DNA of 64,000 nt, from contig BSBM01000386.1 of the NCBI GenBank assembly GCA_027924585.1, positions 3,992,001 through 4,056,000 on the forward strand. Direction: 5' to 3'. Below the pieces are notes generated by a model. That model searched no databases and was not told the origin of the DNA. It was given only the letters and a program-made list of their open reading frames with translations. This document shows, one piece after another, positions 63,421 to 64,000 of the stretch (position 1 is the first letter of the stretch; each line of letters opens with the position of its first letter). The DNA comes from Larix kaempferi (lineage: Eukaryota; Streptophyta; Pinopsida; Pinales; Pinaceae). The position numbers and the translations under genes are program-made.

Positions 63421-64000
63421 AAATGGAGTGTGCTCTCTCTTGATCTTTGCTCCCTAGATTACCTGTCCTTGAAATTACATCCATCCTTAATCACTATGCA
63501 TGCTTATTAGTATCATCATTGTGTTATCCTTGAGGTCTCATACATAATCACACATTTACTAGTATAATCTTAATACTATCAAAACACAATAATCTTAAAC
63601 ATGTATAGTCATGATCATTCACAGATAATAAACATTAGTATTCAAGGTTTTAGGGAAGTCTTCTTTCACTCATGCATATTCTTATTTGATCATAGGACTC
63701 TTCTGATTAGTTAAATCATCAATGCATAAACCCGTGATTACTCAAACCTATACCTTCATGATTCTTCTACTTAGTCATATCATCAATTATGGTAAGAAAC
63801 ATAATATGCATATAGCCATGACTATTCAAACCTATGACTTCATGAATAATCATTATCAACAACACAATAGTGTAAGATCCTAACACAAGGTAGGATTCTA
63901 GCTTGATATAGGAAAAACATACCTGGATTAGCGTGCTAGCTAGTTATGTCTAACATACCCACATAATGTCTTCTGGTTCTCTTCAATGACTTGTGCTAGT
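63421..64000 (-). other. Intron-like sequence of A2, shared with B
   Basis: Homologous to B from about 28110 to 28530, including 'ctaatccag|gtatgttt' (about 63921 on the minus strand) and 'cagaagagtcctatgatcaa'. An acceptor-like 'caaggacag' lies near 63465, before the integrase remnant. Cut by the window end. Confidence 0.55.

Larger units (their letters stand above)
59496..64000 (-). mobile_element. Ty1/copia element A2 (A1 family), partial, cut by the window
   Basis: On the minus strand the window holds its 3' LTR (60173-59496), polypurine tract (60186-60174, GTTAAGAGGGAG), 3' array region, broken RT/RNase H and intron-like sequence. The 5' LTR lies beyond 64000. The bases left of the LTR are ATTCG; the matching duplication cannot be tested. 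LTR, arrays and pol all resemble A1; the intron-like part resembles element B. Confidence 0.88.

Overview
This is plant nuclear DNA made almost wholly of nested LTR retrotransposons. I see no host protein gene, rRNA, tRNA or CRISPR array. Evidence for a plant: Ty1/copia elements primed by initiator-Met tRNA (site TGGTATCAGA), a Tat-like Ty3/gypsy element carrying a second, plant-type RNase H, and a plant-mobile-domain-like antisense gene. The density and depth of nesting suggest a large-genome vascular plant, perhaps a gymnosperm; that last step is inference. LTR differences quoted below were counted by eye.

Layout. 1-3943: decayed gene remnants and AT-rich DNA. 3944-18433: copia element A1 (TSD CTTGA, LTRs about 6% diverged, gag-pol with three in-frame stops). 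Its 3' non-coding region is split by gypsy element G1 (9685-17050, TSD CAGGT, 1515-bp LTRs about 0.3% diverged). G1 has no reverse transcriptase: it has a gag with five zinc knuckles, a stray LTR piece, and a coiled-coil ORF. 18434-25758: old DNA with a decayed minus-strand gypsy gag-protease (G3) and a cluster of hairpin-forming repeats. 25759-32714: element B (TSD GTTTC, LTRs under 1% diverged), a non-autonomous copia relative whose interior is gag/RT scraps, intron-like sequence and six tandem arrays. 34720-58022: G2, a minus-strand Tat-like gypsy element (TSD CACTT, LTRs about 2.4% diverged). It holds a nested, very young minus-strand copia element C (38190-45915, TSD GGTTT, two LTR differences). 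59496-64000: minus-strand copia element A2, same family as A1, running off the window.

How the parts relate. A1, A2, B and C are one copia lineage: their LTRs share a TTATTAGAC/GGTCGGCCC block and a TATAAATAG box, and all have a GTTAAG-type polypurine tract and long 3' tandem arrays. A1 and A2 share one set of arrays; B and C share another. B shares its leader with A1 and an intron-like segment with A2, so the families look mosaic. G1 and G3 share a gag type.

Most worth a second look: (1) G2 has the order gag-PR-(extra zinc knuckles)-RT-RNase H-IN-plant-type RNase H, plus an antisense plant-mobile-domain-like gene with its own TATA box and introns, whose first intron received element C; (2) the chimeric G1; (3) splice-site-flanked, length-conserved intron-like sequences inside copia elements B and A2; (4) a core motif shared by the tandem arrays of different copia families.
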